A stretch of 64,000 nt of DNA from Barnesiella intestinihominis YIT 11860 (GCF_000296465.1 NZ_JH815206.1:234200-298199), one strand, 5' to 3'; shown: positions 1 through 8,148, counted from the stretch's first letter. The notes: generated by a model from the letters alone, not told the origin. Numbers and translations are program-made.

Positions 1-438
1 AACTATTCTATAAAACCGGCCTATATAAACGAAGGTTTGGAAGCTCTGGGAACAGCTCCCTTGAAACAGGGGGTGCGATTGATCGATTTGATATTACGTC
101 CCCAGTTGGATATGGCCAAACTTTCGACATTGGTTCCTGCGTTGAAACAAGAAATTTCTGTTATAAAGAATCGCAGAGAAGAAATTGTAGAGGCTGCCGA
201 GATTAAGATGAAGTATCAAGGTTATATCGATAGGGAGAAAATGATTGCCGATAAAATTTCTCGTTTGGAACATATTCGCATACGAGGGAAATTCGATTAT
301 AGCCAGATACATGCATTATCGACCGAAGCTCGTCAGAAATTGGAAAGAATAGATCCCGAGACCATAGCGCAGGCTTCGCGCATACCGGGTATTTCGCCGA
401 GCGATATAAACATATTGCTGCTGTTGGTGGGACGTTAA
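1..438 (+). CDS. mnmG: MnmG (GidA) tRNA modification enzyme, C-terminal part
   Basis: Only the last 145 codons are inside the window; the frame is open from base 1. With MnmE, MnmG installs the carboxymethylaminomethyl group on the wobble uridine of certain tRNAs. The visible part is the C-terminal helical domain that contacts MnmE and tRNA, with the conserved closing segment (IDREKMIADKI, then RIPGISPSDINILLLL). The FAD-binding domain is upstream of the window. The family is usually about 620-630 residues, so roughly three quarters is missing. A parS-like palindrome starts on the base after the stop. The assignment is by recognition of the conserved C-terminus. Confidence 0.93.
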   Translation, partial: NYSIKPAYINEGLEALGTAPLKQGVRLIDLILRPQLDMAKLSTLVPALKQEISVIKNRREEIVEAAEIKMKYQGYIDREKMIADKISRLEHIRIRGKFDYSQIHALSTEARQKLERIDPETIAQASRIPGISPSDINILLLLVGR

Positions 439-454
439 TGTTTCACGTGAAACA
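439..454. promoter_or_regulatory. parS: parS-like ParB-binding site
   Basis: A perfect 16-bp palindrome (TGTTTCACGTGAAACA) begins immediately after the mnmG stop codon. It matches the known chromosomal parS consensus bound by ParB/Spo0J. Such sites usually cluster near oriC, often close to gidA and parAB. This is seen directly; ParB binding is inferred. I saw no second copy by eye. Confidence 0.85.
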
Positions 455-510
455 AATCGCTAGAAAGCCTTTAAATAAAGGGATAGAACGAATAAAACAA
501 TAAAAATAAA

Positions 511-1035
511 ATGGGTGTAGAGATTATTAAAAGTAAGATTCGCGATGTTGTTGACTTTCCTCAAAAGGGAATTGTTTTTAGAGATTTGACAACAGTTTTC
601 AAAGATGCGGATTGTTTGAGGGAATTGTCGGATATGCTTACTGCCATATATGCCGAAAAGGGTATTACGAAAGTAGTGGGTATAGAGTCTCGCGGTTTTA
701 TTATGGGACCTATATTAGCGACGCGTATCGGAGCCGGATTCGTGCCTATGCGCAAACCGGGAAAACTTCCTGCTGAAACTTGGCAGGAAAGTTATACCAA
801 AGAGTATGGCGTAGATGTCATAGAGATTCACAAGGATGCCCTTTGTGAAAACGATGTTGTTTTATTGCACGATGATTTGTTGGCGACAGGTGGGACTATG
901 TTGGCCGCTTATAATTTGGTAAAACGATTCAACCCGAAGAAAGTCTATGTCAATTTTCTCGTTGAATTGGAGTTTTTGAAAGGAAGAGATTTATTTCCGA
1001 ACGATGTAGAAATCGAGTCTCTGATAAAATATTGA
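511..1035 (+). CDS. apt: Adenine phosphoribosyltransferase
   Basis: Cytoplasmic purine salvage enzyme converting adenine and PRPP to AMP and pyrophosphate. The 174-residue length is normal. The PRPP-binding loop is at residues 116-130 (VVLLHDDLLATGGTM), and the flexible-loop region follows IESRGF near residues 58-63. The ATG start is preceded by an A-rich leader typical of Bacteroidales. It lies 72 bp after mnmG, across the parS palindrome, and uvrC begins 6 bp after its stop, so apt and uvrC look co-transcribed. No separate promoter is obvious. Confidence 0.96.
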   Translation: MGVEIIKSKIRDVVDFPQKGIVFRDLTTVFKDADCLRELSDMLTAIYAEKGITKVVGIESRGFIMGPILATRIGAGFVPMRKPGKLPAETWQESYTKEYGVDVIEIHKDALCENDVVLLHDDLLATGGTMLAAYNLVKRFNPKKVYVNFLVELEFLKGRDLFPNDVEIESLIKY

Positions 1036-1041
1036 TACGGA

Positions 1042-2838
1042 TTGATCGATAAAAACGAAAATATTAAGAATAAGCTCGCCCTTTTACCGGATACCCCGGG
1101 CGTATACCAATATTTCGATAAAACGGGAAAGATTATTTATGTAGGTAAGGCGAAGAATCTGAAACGTCGTGTGTCTTCTTATTTCAATAAGGTGCATGAT
1201 TCGCCTAAGACTAATATTCTCGTCAAAAATATTTATGATCTTCAATATATCGTCGTCAAGACCGAGGAAGATGCTTTGCATCTTGAAAACAGCCTTATCA
1301 AAGCATACAAGCCCCGGTATAACGTTTTGTTGAAAGACGACAAGACTTATCCGTGGATTTGTTTGCGTAACGAACATTTTCCCCGGGTGTTTCTGACTCG
1401 CAAAGTTTATAAAGACGGTTCGAAATATTATGGCCCGTATGCCAATGTACACTTGGCGAAAACCGTGTTGGGGTTAATTCGAGAATTATATCCTATTCGC
1501 ACATGTAATTATGCATTGACACCTGAAAATATCGAAAAAAATCGTTTTCGGGTTTGTCTGCAATATCACATTAAAAATTGCAAAGGGTGTTGTGTAGGCA
1601 AAATATCGGAACAAGAATATAACGGATATATCGAACAGGTGCGTCAGATTCTCAACGGAGACATACACCAATTGAGTAACCATTTGTTGGAAGAGATGTC
1701 GGCTCTGTCTACTGAGTTGCGCTTCGAGGAAGCTCAGGTTGTTAAGGAAAAATACGATTTAATCGAGAAGTATAAAGCTAAATCGGTTATCGTGAATCCG
1801 GCTTTGCACGAAATCGATGTCTTTTCTTACGATGAGGACGAGGGGGTAGCTTTTGTGAATTATATGCACGTGCGAGGCGGCTCGATCGTACAAAGTATTA
1901 CTATCGAGTATAAGAAAAAGCTCGATGAATCTGCTTCTGAAATTTTGTCATTGGGTATTGCCGAATTACGTTCCCGATTCGGAAGTCGGGCTAAGGAGGC
2001 TCTTGTACCGTTTTTGCCGGAGTCTGATTTTGTTGACCTTGAATTTGTCGTTCCGCAAAGGGGGGATAAGAAAAAATTACTCGCGGTATCGGAGCAGAAT
2101 GTGAAGCAATATAAGGTAGATCGATTGAAACAAAGCGAGAAGCTGAATCCAGAACAGAGAGTCATGCGGATATTGACCCGGATACAACAGGATTTCAGGT
2201 TGCCCGAATTGCCGTGGCACATGGAGTGTTTCGACAATTCGAATATACAGGGTACGAATCCGGTCGCCTCATGTGTGGTGTTCAAGAAGGCGAAACCATC
2301 GAAAAAAGACTATCGCCATTTCGATATTAAGACTGTCGTGGGGCCTGACGATTTTGCTTCCATGCGTGAGATTATTTATCGCCGGTATCGTCGTTTGTTC
2401 GATGAAGGAGAGGAGTTACCGCAGTTGATTATTGTCGATGGCGGGAAAGGGCAATTGAGTGCGGCTTTGGAGTCGATCAACGCTCTTGGATTGAGGGGTA
2501 AAGTTTCGATCGTGGGTATTGCCAAGCGTTTAGAGGAAATTTATTTTCCCGGAGATTCCTTGCCTCTTTATATAGACAAGAATTCGGAGTCTTTGCGAGT
2601 TATTCAGCACATGCGAGACGAGGCTCACCGGTTCGGTATTACATTTCATCGAAATAAACGGAGTAAAGGGCAGGTGAAGTCGGCGTTAGATTCCATTCCC
2701 GGTATCGGCCCCAAGAGTCGGGATTTGTTGCTGTCTCATTTCAAGAGTGTGAAACGGATTAAGGAGGCTTCGGAATCTGATTTGATGGCAGTCGTGGGGA
2801 CGGCGAAAGCTAAAATCATAAAAAAATATTTGATTTAA
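1042..2838 (+). CDS. uvrC: UvrABC excinuclease subunit C
   Basis: UvrC makes the 3' and 5' incisions of nucleotide excision repair. The protein has 598 residues: an N-terminal GIY-YIG nuclease domain (GVYQYF near 20, IIYVGKAKNL near 31-40), a UVR motif near 205-240 that contacts UvrB, the RNase H-like endonuclease half (ECFDNSNIQG near 395), and helix-hairpin-helix motifs at the end (IPGIGPKSRDLLL). The start is unusual: the apt stop TGA at 1033 is in the same frame, so TTG at 1042 is the first possible start and gives the expected N-terminus just before the conserved LALLPDTPGVY. A 9-bp inverted repeat (2862-2870 and 2893-2901) lies behind the stop. Confidence 0.95.
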   Translation: MIDKNENIKNKLALLPDTPGVYQYFDKTGKIIYVGKAKNLKRRVSSYFNKVHDSPKTNILVKNIYDLQYIVVKTEEDALHLENSLIKAYKPRYNVLLKDDKTYPWICLRNEHFPRVFLTRKVYKDGSKYYGPYANVHLAKTVLGLIRELYPIRTCNYALTPENIEKNRFRVCLQYHIKNCKGCCVGKISEQEYNGYIEQVRQILNGDIHQLSNHLLEEMSALSTELRFEEAQVVKEKYDLIEKYKAKSVIVNPALHEIDVFSYDEDEGVAFVNYMHVRGGSIVQSITIEYKKKLDESASEILSLGIAELRSRFGSRAKEALVPFLPESDFVDLEFVVPQRGDKKKLLAVSEQNVKQYKVDRLKQSEKLNPEQRVMRILTRIQQDFRLPELPWHMECFDNSNIQGTNPVASCVVFKKAKPSKKDYRHFDIKTVVGPDDFASMREIIYRRYRRLFDEGEELPQLIIVDGGKGQLSAALESINALGLRGKVSIVGIAKRLEEIYFPGDSLPLYIDKNSESLRVIQHMRDEAHRFGITFHRNKRSKGQVKSALDSIPGIGPKSRDLLLSHFKSVKRIKEASESDLMAVVGTAKAKIIKKYLI

Positions 2839-2926
2839 ACTATAATTATTTGACTTTCAAGTTTTTAATTTGCTGTCCCTTTATGAATGGCTTTGAAAGT
2901 CGTTATACTACGTATGATCAAGTAAG

Positions 2927-2959
2927 TTTGCTTCTGTTTTGGATTTACATTATCTTTGT
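2927..2959 (+). promoter_or_regulatory. Bacteroidales promoter, member of a repeated family
   Basis: A -33 box TTTG (2927-2930), 20 bases, then a -7 box TATCTTTGT (2951-2959). The surrounding 60 bases (about 2913-2975) closely resemble the promoter elements at 63.8-63.93 kb, including GATCAAGTAA before the -33 box and TAATGCGAAAATAGG after the -7 box. It would read toward dtd, which has a second candidate promoter closer in. Confidence 0.65.
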
Positions 2960-3007
2960 CTAATGCGAAAATAGGATGCGATTCGGAATGAAAAACGAGT
3001 GTATTCG

Positions 3008-3040
3008 TTTTATCTTGTACACTCCTTTCTCTATCTTTGC
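3008..3040 (+). promoter_or_regulatory. Proximal promoter of dtd
   Basis: A perfect -7 box TATCTTTGC at 3032-3040, 21 bases before the dtd ATG. The -33 region is weak: TTTT at 3008-3011 has the right 20-base spacing, but there is no TTTG. Confidence 0.55.
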
Positions 3041-3061
3041 ATGATAAGAAATGAATTTCCT

Positions 3062-3514
3062 ATGAGAGTAGTCGTTCAAAGAGTGAAGAGGGCTTCGGTG
3101 CGGATAGGCGGAGAATTACATTCCTCCATAGAAGCCGGTCTTTTGATATTGTTGGGAGTGGAAGATAGCGACGAATCGTCGGATATCGAATGGTTGGTGA
3201 AGAAATGTGCCAATTTGCGTATCTTTGACGATGGGAACGGGGTTATGAACCGATCTTTAATCGATATGAACGGAGAAGTGATGATTGTTAGTCAGTTCAC
3301 GTTAATGGCATCGACCAAGAAGGGAAACAGGCCCTCTTATATCCGGGCGGCCGGACATGAGCACGCTGTCCCTATGTACGAGGCTTTTTGCCGTCGTTTT
3401 TCGGAGGAAATTTCCAAAACGGTGGCTACGGGTGTCTTCGGTGCCGACATGCAGGTAGAGCTCGTGAACGACGGACCGGTAACGATTTGTATGGATACGA
3501 AAAACAAGGAGTGA
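3062..3514 (+). CDS. dtd: D-aminoacyl-tRNA deacylase
   Basis: Hydrolyses the ester between tRNA and mischarged D-amino acids (and glycine on tRNA-Ala), protecting translation. The 150-residue length is normal. Both family signatures are present: SQFTL in the middle and a C-terminal NDGPVTICMD matching the NxGPxT active-site motif. The frame stays open upstream, but MRVVVQRV at 3062 is the conserved family N-terminus and lies 21 bases after a -7 box, so I chose it. Four bases separate it from mazG, and mazG overlaps deoC, so the three form one operon. Confidence 0.95.
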   Translation: MRVVVQRVKRASVRIGGELHSSIEAGLLILLGVEDSDESSDIEWLVKKCANLRIFDDGNGVMNRSLIDMNGEVMIVSQFTLMASTKKGNRPSYIRAAGHEHAVPMYEAFCRRFSEEISKTVATGVFGADMQVELVNDGPVTICMDTKNKE

Positions 3515-3518
3515 TCTT

Positions 3519-3854
3519 ATGACGATAAAAGAAGCGCAGGAACAGGTCGATAAATGGATTAAAAGCGTTGGTGTGAGATATTTCAGCGAATTGACGAATA
3601 TGGCTATATTGACCGAAGAAGTGGGAGAGGTGGCGCGCATCATTTCCCGTCGGTACGGCGATCAGTCGTTTAAATCGGGGGAGGAGAACAGCGATTTATC
3701 GGACGAATTGTGCGATGTTTTCTGGGTATTGTTGTGCCTTGCCAACCAGACAGGGGTAGATTTGACCTCTGCTTTTGAAAAGAATATGGAGAAGAAGACA
3801 AATAGAGATAAAACAAGACATATCAACAATCCTAAATTAACAAAAAATGGATAG
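3519..3854 (+). CDS. MazG-like nucleotide pyrophosphohydrolase
   Basis: A small 111-residue all-alpha NTP pyrophosphohydrolase of the MazG/dUTPase-like superfamily, probably house-cleaning non-canonical nucleotides. The metal-binding acidic motifs are visible: EEVGE at residues 33-37 and DELCD at 62-66, in the typical helix pair. It begins 4 bases after dtd and its last 8 bases overlap the start of deoC, suggesting translational coupling. The lysine- and asparagine-rich C-terminal tail is not conserved in appearance. The exact substrate cannot be read from sequence. Confidence 0.85.
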   Translation: MTIKEAQEQVDKWIKSVGVRYFSELTNMAILTEEVGEVARIISRRYGDQSFKSGEENSDLSDELCDVFWVLLCLANQTGVDLTSAFEKNMEKKTNRDKTRHINNPKLTKNG

Positions 3855-4728
3855 ATACGAAGAAATGTTGAGTCGGTATAAAACCGATTTAGACGATGCA
3901 CAAGTGGCAGCGGCCGTAGAAAAGATCGTGCGGGATAATTTGGCAACGAACAGTACTCCCGATGTATATAAGTTTTTGTTCAGCTGTATCGATCTGACTT
4001 CGTTGCATGCAGAGGATAATACCGATTCGATTACTAAGTTCACCAAACGAGTGAACGATTTCGAAGAAGAGCATCCGGAGATGCCCAGCGTGGCCGCGAT
4101 TTGCGTGTATCCTAATTTCGCGGGTACGGTTCGCGCCAATCTCGATGTGTCTTCTGTGAATATTGCTGCCGTGTCCGGCGGTTTTCCCACTTCGCAGACT
4201 TTTACCGAGGTGAAAGTAGCCGAGACGGCTTTGGCTCTCGGCGATGGAGCCGATGAAATAGATATCGTCATCAATGTGGGTAATTTTTTAGGCGGAAATT
4301 ACGAGGAAATGTGCCAAGAAATCGAAGAACTCAAACAAACTTGTAGAGATGCTCATTTGAAAGTGATCCTCGAAACAGGAGCCTTAAAAACGGCTTCTAA
4401 TATTAAGAAGGCTTCTTTGTTGTCTATATACTCGGGAGCCGATTTCATAAAGACTTCTACGGGTAAGAGCGAGCCGGCTGCGACTCTCGAAGCCGCTTAT
4501 GTGATGTGTCAGGCCATTAAGGAATATTATGAGCAGACCGGGACGATGATCGGGTTTAAGCCTGCCGGTGGAATTTCTACGACAGCCGATGCTGTGAAGT
4601 ATTATTGTGTGGTGAAAGAAGTGCTCGGTGAGAAATGGTTGACTAACGAATATTTCAGAATCGGGGCCAGCCGTTTGGCCAACAATTTACTATCGGATAT
4701 TTGGGGAAATCCCACGAAGTTCTTCTAA
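3847..4728 (+). CDS. deoC: Deoxyribose-phosphate aldolase
   Basis: Class I aldolase splitting 2-deoxyribose-5-phosphate into glyceraldehyde-3-phosphate and acetaldehyde in deoxynucleoside catabolism. At 293 residues it resembles the longer enterobacterial-type DeoC. The Schiff-base lysine is K202 in the motif FIKTSTGK, and the second catalytic lysine is K238 in GFKPAGGI. An acidic motif DEIDIVINVG lies in the expected middle position. Its start overlaps mazG by 8 bases. A strong bidirectional terminator follows 17 bases after the stop. Confidence 0.96.
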   Translation: MDRYEEMLSRYKTDLDDAQVAAAVEKIVRDNLATNSTPDVYKFLFSCIDLTSLHAEDNTDSITKFTKRVNDFEEEHPEMPSVAAICVYPNFAGTVRANLDVSSVNIAAVSGGFPTSQTFTEVKVAETALALGDGADEIDIVINVGNFLGGNYEEMCQEIEELKQTCRDAHLKVILETGALKTASNIKKASLLSIYSGADFIKTSTGKSEPAATLEAAYVMCQAIKEYYEQTGTMIGFKPAGGISTTADAVKYYCVVKEVLGEKWLTNEYFRIGASRLANNLLSDIWGNPTKFF

Positions 4729-4745
4729 ATAAAGTCGTTTGACGA

Positions 4746-4785
4746 AAATAAAGAAGCCCGGTACAATCCGGGCTTCTTTATTTTT
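4746..4785. terminator. Bidirectional terminator between deoC and manC
   Basis: Perfect 16-bp stem (4746-4761 with 4768-4783), 6-base loop, flanked by A and T runs on the two sides. It sits between two convergent genes. Confidence 0.9.
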
Positions 4786-4801
4786 ATGATTTGCCAGCAT
4801 G

Positions 4802-5878
4802 CTAAATGAACGAATCGTCATAAGCCATTTTTGCGTCGGTCACGAATTGTTTTATTTTCTGTTCTTCGCTTTTGGGGCAGATGAGCAGCACATTATCGGC
4901 TTCGGCTATGATGTAATCGTGAAGTCCTTCGACAACGACCAATTTTTCCCCCTTAACGGCTATGACACTGCCCGTTGTGTTGTAAAGTAACGCTTTGCAG
5001 TTTTGGGTTACGTTTTCGTCTTTATTTTTGGGTGAGTGGTCGTACAGCGCACTCCAAGAACCTAAATCGCTCCACCCGAATTCTGCGCAAAGCACAAATA
5101 CGTTCGAGGCTTTTTCCATGATACCGAAATCTATCGATATACTGGGGCAGGCTGCGAAATTTTCGTCGATAAAATGTTTTTCTTCGGGCGTGTTGAATAC
5201 TTTGATGTTTTCTTCGAATCGGTTCGAAATATCGGGTAAAAACCGTTGGAACGCTTTGATAATTGTCTGTACATTCCAAATGAAAATACCGGAGTTCCAG
5301 AAAAATTCGCCGCTCTCCACAAACATTTTGGCAAATTCGAGATTGGGTTTTTCGGTAAATGTTTTTACGGTCTTTATATTATCTTCGGCATCTTCGCCTA
5401 TCTGAATATATCCGTATCCCGTTTCAGGACGATTGGGCTTTATGCCTAAGGTGAGCAATGCCGGATATTTTGATACGAAATCGAGCCCGCGATTGACGCA
5501 TTGAGCAAATTCGTCTTCTTTAAGAATGAGATGATCCGAGGGGGCTACGACGATATTGGCATTCGGGTTGAGTGCCTGAATATGATAAGAGGCCCAAGCG
5601 ATACAGGGAGCTGTATTTCTTCGGGTCGGTTCCAGCAAAATATTTTCTTCGGCGATATCGGGTAACTGTTCTTTTACCAAATCGACATATATTTCGTTTG
5701 TGACGATGAATATATGGTCTTTGGGGATTATTTTTATAAATCTGTCATAACTCATTTGGAGGAGCGAACGTCCTATCCCGAAAAAATCGAGGAATTGCTT
5801 GGGTCTGTTGTTTCGGCTAAAAGGCCAAAAGCGACTTCCGATACCACCTCCCATGATTACACAATATCTATTTTCCAT
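4802..5878 (-). CDS. manC: Mannose-1-phosphate guanylyltransferase
   Basis: Makes GDP-mannose from GTP and mannose-1-phosphate for surface glycans and fucose synthesis. The 358 residues cover the nucleotidyltransferase domain, with the nucleotide-binding signature GGGIGSRFWPFSR at residues 9-21, the VAPSDH motif and the FTEKP motif. The C-terminal phosphomannose isomerase half of bifunctional ManC/AlgA proteins is absent, which is usual for the single-domain form. The gene is alone on the minus strand, convergent with deoC and divergent from tRNA-Leu. The gene symbol rests on domain family only. Confidence 0.93.
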   Translation of the reverse strand: MENRYCVIMGGGIGSRFWPFSRNNRPKQFLDFFGIGRSLLQMSYDRFIKIIPKDHIFIVTNEIYVDLVKEQLPDIAEENILLEPTRRNTAPCIAWASYHIQALNPNANIVVAPSDHLILKEDEFAQCVNRGLDFVSKYPALLTLGIKPNRPETGYGYIQIGEDAEDNIKTVKTFTEKPNLEFAKMFVESGEFFWNSGIFIWNVQTIIKAFQRFLPDISNRFEENIKVFNTPEEKHFIDENFAACPSISIDFGIMEKASNVFVLCAEFGWSDLGSWSALYDHSPKNKDENVTQNCKALLYNTTGSVIAVKGEKLVVVEGLHDYIIAEADNVLLICPKSEEQKIKQFVTDAKMAYDDSFI

Positions 5879-5977
5879 AGTCGTGTCGTTTTTTTAATGT
5901 TAATTCTTCTGCTAAAATAGCTATTTTTTATTAGAAAGATAGCTCGAATAACTTTTTTTGAAAAAAAACAGAGATTA

Positions 5978-6010
5978 TTTGTCTTATTCAAAATCTGTTT
6001 TTATCTTTGC
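5978..6010 (+). promoter_or_regulatory. Promoter of tRNA-Leu
   Basis: A textbook Bacteroidales promoter: TTTG at 5978-5981, 20 bases, TATCTTTGC at 6002-6010, ending 11 bases before the tRNA. Confidence 0.85.
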
Positions 6011-6021
6011 ACCGCATTTAA

Positions 6022-6105
6022 GCCCAGATGGCGGAATCGGTAGACGCGCTGGTCTCAAACACCAGTGGATTAACCTCCATGCCGGTTCGATCCCGGCTCT
6101 GGGTA
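6022..6105 (+). tRNA. tRNA-Leu (anticodon CAA)
   Basis: An 84-base class II tRNA. The acceptor stem is GCCCAGA with TCTGGGT (first pair G-T). The anticodon stem CTGGT/ACCAG encloses loop CTCAAAC, giving anticodon CAA, which reads UUG. A long variable arm is present, and the T arm CCGG TTCGATC CCGG is intact. CCA is not encoded. A perfect promoter precedes it and a hairpin follows. Confidence 0.95.
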
Positions 6106-6111
6106 CAAAGA

Positions 6112-6155
6112 TAAAAGCTAAGTGTTGAGCAATCATCATTTAGCTTTTTATTTTG
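6112..6155 (+). terminator. Terminator after tRNA-Leu
   Basis: TAAAAGCTAA (6112-6121) pairs with TTAGCTTTTTA (6140-6150) and is followed by TTTT. The loop is long (18 bases), so it is a moderate candidate. Confidence 0.55.
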
Positions 6156-6249
6156 CCTAAAATTTTCCCATATTAGGCCCCATATTTTCCCCACGCGTAG
6201 CAGTATTTAAGACCAATTATCTTTGCTTGTAAAGAGAATTGATAAAAAC

Positions 6250-6295
6250 AAAGCAAACGAAAAGAACAATCTGTTCATTTTCTCTCGTTTGCTTT
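6250..6295 (-). terminator. Long hairpin terminator of the lipoprotein gene
   Basis: An 11-bp outer stem (6250-6260 with 6285-6295) and a 5-bp inner stem (6264-6268 with 6272-6276). Read on the minus strand it is followed by TTTGTTTTTATC. It lies 40 bases beyond the stop of the gene at 6336. A TATCTTTGC box on the plus strand (6218-6226) just before it has no good -33 box. Confidence 0.75.
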
Positions 6296-6335
6296 ATAGA
6301 ATATGTAAGTTTAACTGCTTAACCATAGCGATGCA

Positions 6336-7157
6336 TCAATCCAATATATGTTCTGGTATAGATGTAGTGCTTAACATTCCTGTAATTTGATAATCTGTAT
6401 TAGGAATAGTCAGTTTCATAGTCATGTCTATCGGCGCAGGACTTTTTGTATGTACACTATCGAAGAGTTTGCCCCACTCTACGCCCAAATAGGCTTGAAT
6501 AACACTTAATACTTGTGAGGAGTTTGCATTGATTTGAAAGTCATAAGATTTTGTCATGGCGTCATTGTCTGTAATATTTAGATGTAAACCGGGAATGCCA
6601 CTAAATTGAGGTAGGGCATCGTCGGGTGTGACAAAAAACTCATAGCTGCCTTTTGCTATCGGTTGTTCAGATAACCGTCCGTGAATTTTGTCTATGGCGA
6701 AAATATAGCACTCTTTTTCTTGGTTATTTACGAAAAAGAGCGTTGTATTGGCTTCCAGTGCCGGATAATTGCTCTCGGATATAGTATATGCCAAATAGCA
6801 GTCCGTTACTTTAACCTCTACTTTTTCCACATCATTTGTTACATTGTCAATAATAGTCAAGGTTGTGACTCCTTTCTGCATACCATACAGATTGATATGC
6901 CCTTTTAGGTTATCTTCCTCCCAATCATCGTTGTATTTCGAATAAATGGCTTGTAATACGTCTTCATTTTCTATGTCCAAGCTGATGTCTCCGCTGCCAT
7001 TTGTGATTGAAATAGAAGTGGAACTTCGTTCTAGTCGTATTTCATAGTAGTCTTTTTCGAGAATGAATGGTGTTGGTGTATTTTCAATATTATCATCACT
7101 GCAAGCTACAATAAACAGGCACGTAATTAAAAGAACCGAATTGATAAGTTTATTCAT
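6336..7157 (-). CDS. Lipoprotein with a Big-like domain, function unknown
   Basis: I do not recognise a specific family. The 273-residue protein starts at ATG 7157, giving a short lysine-containing signal peptide and a lipobox with Cys19 (FIVAC). The following SDD resembles the Bacteroidota lipoprotein export signal, so surface exposure is possible. Residues about 35-125 have the layout of a bacterial immunoglobulin-like domain (GSGDISLDIENEDV, then GMQKGVTTLTIIDN and a closing VEKVEVKVTD strand). The rest is predicted beta-rich with no motif I know. An upstream extension of 43 codons is open but has no signal-peptide logic. It sits in a small accessory patch beside tRNA-Leu. Confidence 0.8.
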   Translation of the reverse strand: MNKLINSVLLITCLFIVACSDDNIENTPTPFILEKDYYEIRLERSSTSISITNGSGDISLDIENEDVLQAIYSKYNDDWEEDNLKGHINLYGMQKGVTTLTIIDNVTNDVEKVEVKVTDCYLAYTISESNYPALEANTTLFFVNNQEKECYIFAIDKIHGRLSEQPIAKGSYEFFVTPDDALPQFSGIPGLHLNITDNDAMTKSYDFQINANSSQVLSVIQAYLGVEWGKLFDSVHTKSPAPIDMTMKLTIPNTDYQITGMLSTTSIPEHILD

Positions 7158-7545
7158 ATCCGCACAATTCCCTATTGGCTCTGTCGGGTTATTAAATTTA
7201 CAGATTGAAAAACGTGAGCCAACTATGTCACGTCTAAGTGAAGGCCGTAGGAAATCTTTGATGCAGATGTAACAATAGCAGTCCACGCTATATGCGTAAG
7301 AACCACTATGCTATCTCTTGCATCGGTTTGAAAACTTCCTACATTTTCACCTATAAGATAAACATAACGTTTCTTCTTTTTTAAAGTGTCTTGGAGAGAG
7401 TTCCCTCAATCCACTCACAAAGATATGCGGTTTAGTTGAAATCCAGTCAAATACTATCAGATTACATTCTGAATACCCTATTTTTCTTCTCTATCTGTAT
7501 GGAATTGAGCAGACTTTGCTGTAATTTCTCCCATTGCACTTTGAA
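7158..7545. other. 388-base gap between lipoprotein and GNAT genes
   Basis: No gene or RNA recognised. On the minus strand, ACAAAGATA at 7417-7425 is the complement of a TATCTTTGT -7 box, with CAAA at 7448-7451 as a -33 box at 22-base spacing. It may be the promoter of the lipoprotein gene with a leader of about 250 bases. Weak. Confidence 0.3.
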
Positions 7546-8148
7546 TCATTGGATTATTGGCGTATTATTAGGAATTGTTTCTACAAAATGGATAGGATAT
7601 TTGTTCCAGTATTTTTTATAAATTCTATTTTCTTGACCGTCTAAGTTGAGTTGATACATTCGAAATGTAACCCATTTGTTTTTAGGTTGCCACAATTCGT
7701 TATAGGAATATCGGTATTTCATACCGATGGCTTGCATCACCCTTCCGCTTCTTGGATTGTTTACGTCGTGTGTGGCCGTGATATAGGGTATTTCGATATG
7801 TTTTAGTTTTTCAATGACTACTCGGCAGGCTTCCGAACATATACCTTTGTGCCAAAATTCTTTTCTTAGTCCATAACCTAGATCGTAGCTATCACCGCCG
7901 CTTACATGGATATATCCGATAGGTATATTGTTACCTTTCAAACAAATAGCGTAGTAAAACAGGGTTTTCCCCGAATTAATTGCCGTATGTTTCTCGTGAA
8001 GATATGTTTTTGCTTCTTCGATGTCCTTTAATGGAAACATGGGGAGAAAAGCGTTTACCTCTACGTCGCTAAGAATGATGAACAGAGATTCTGTGTCTTG
8101 TTCTGCAAATGGTCGTAATATTAATCTCTCTGTTTCTAAGTAATTCAT
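7546..8148 (-). CDS. GNAT family N-acetyltransferase
   Basis: A 200-residue protein of the RimJ/RimL-type GNAT group, opening with the typical METERLILRPF-like motif (NYLETERLILRPFAEQD). The acetyl-CoA-binding motif A region is seen as LGYGLRKEFWHKGICSEA, followed by NPRSGRVMQAIGMKY, the usual motif B segment. The acceptor (ribosomal protein N-terminus, antibiotic or small metabolite) cannot be told. ATG 8148 matches the family N-terminus; the frame is open back to 8232 but the extra 28 residues fit no family feature. A -7-like box (complement ACAAATATA, 8167-8175) lies just upstream. Confidence 0.88.
   Translation of the reverse strand: MNYLETERLILRPFAEQDTESLFIILSDVEVNAFLPMFPLKDIEEAKTYLHEKHTAINSGKTLFYYAICLKGNNIPIGYIHVSGGDSYDLGYGLRKEFWHKGICSEACRVVIEKLKHIEIPYITATHDVNNPRSGRVMQAIGMKYRYSYNELWQPKNKWVTFRMYQLNLDGQENRIYKKYWNKYPIHFVETIPNNTPIIQ

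Noticed and set aside
6156-6200. CCCATATT repeated twice (TTTTCCCATATT, CCCATATTTTCCCC) after tRNA-Leu, as a possible attachment site
   Set aside because: No second copy at another boundary and no integrase in the window; the direct repeat is too short to call an att site.
6218-6296. Possible small RNA: TATCTTTGC box followed by a long hairpin
   Set aside because: No -33 box at the right distance, and the hairpin is well explained as the terminator of the minus-strand lipoprotein gene.
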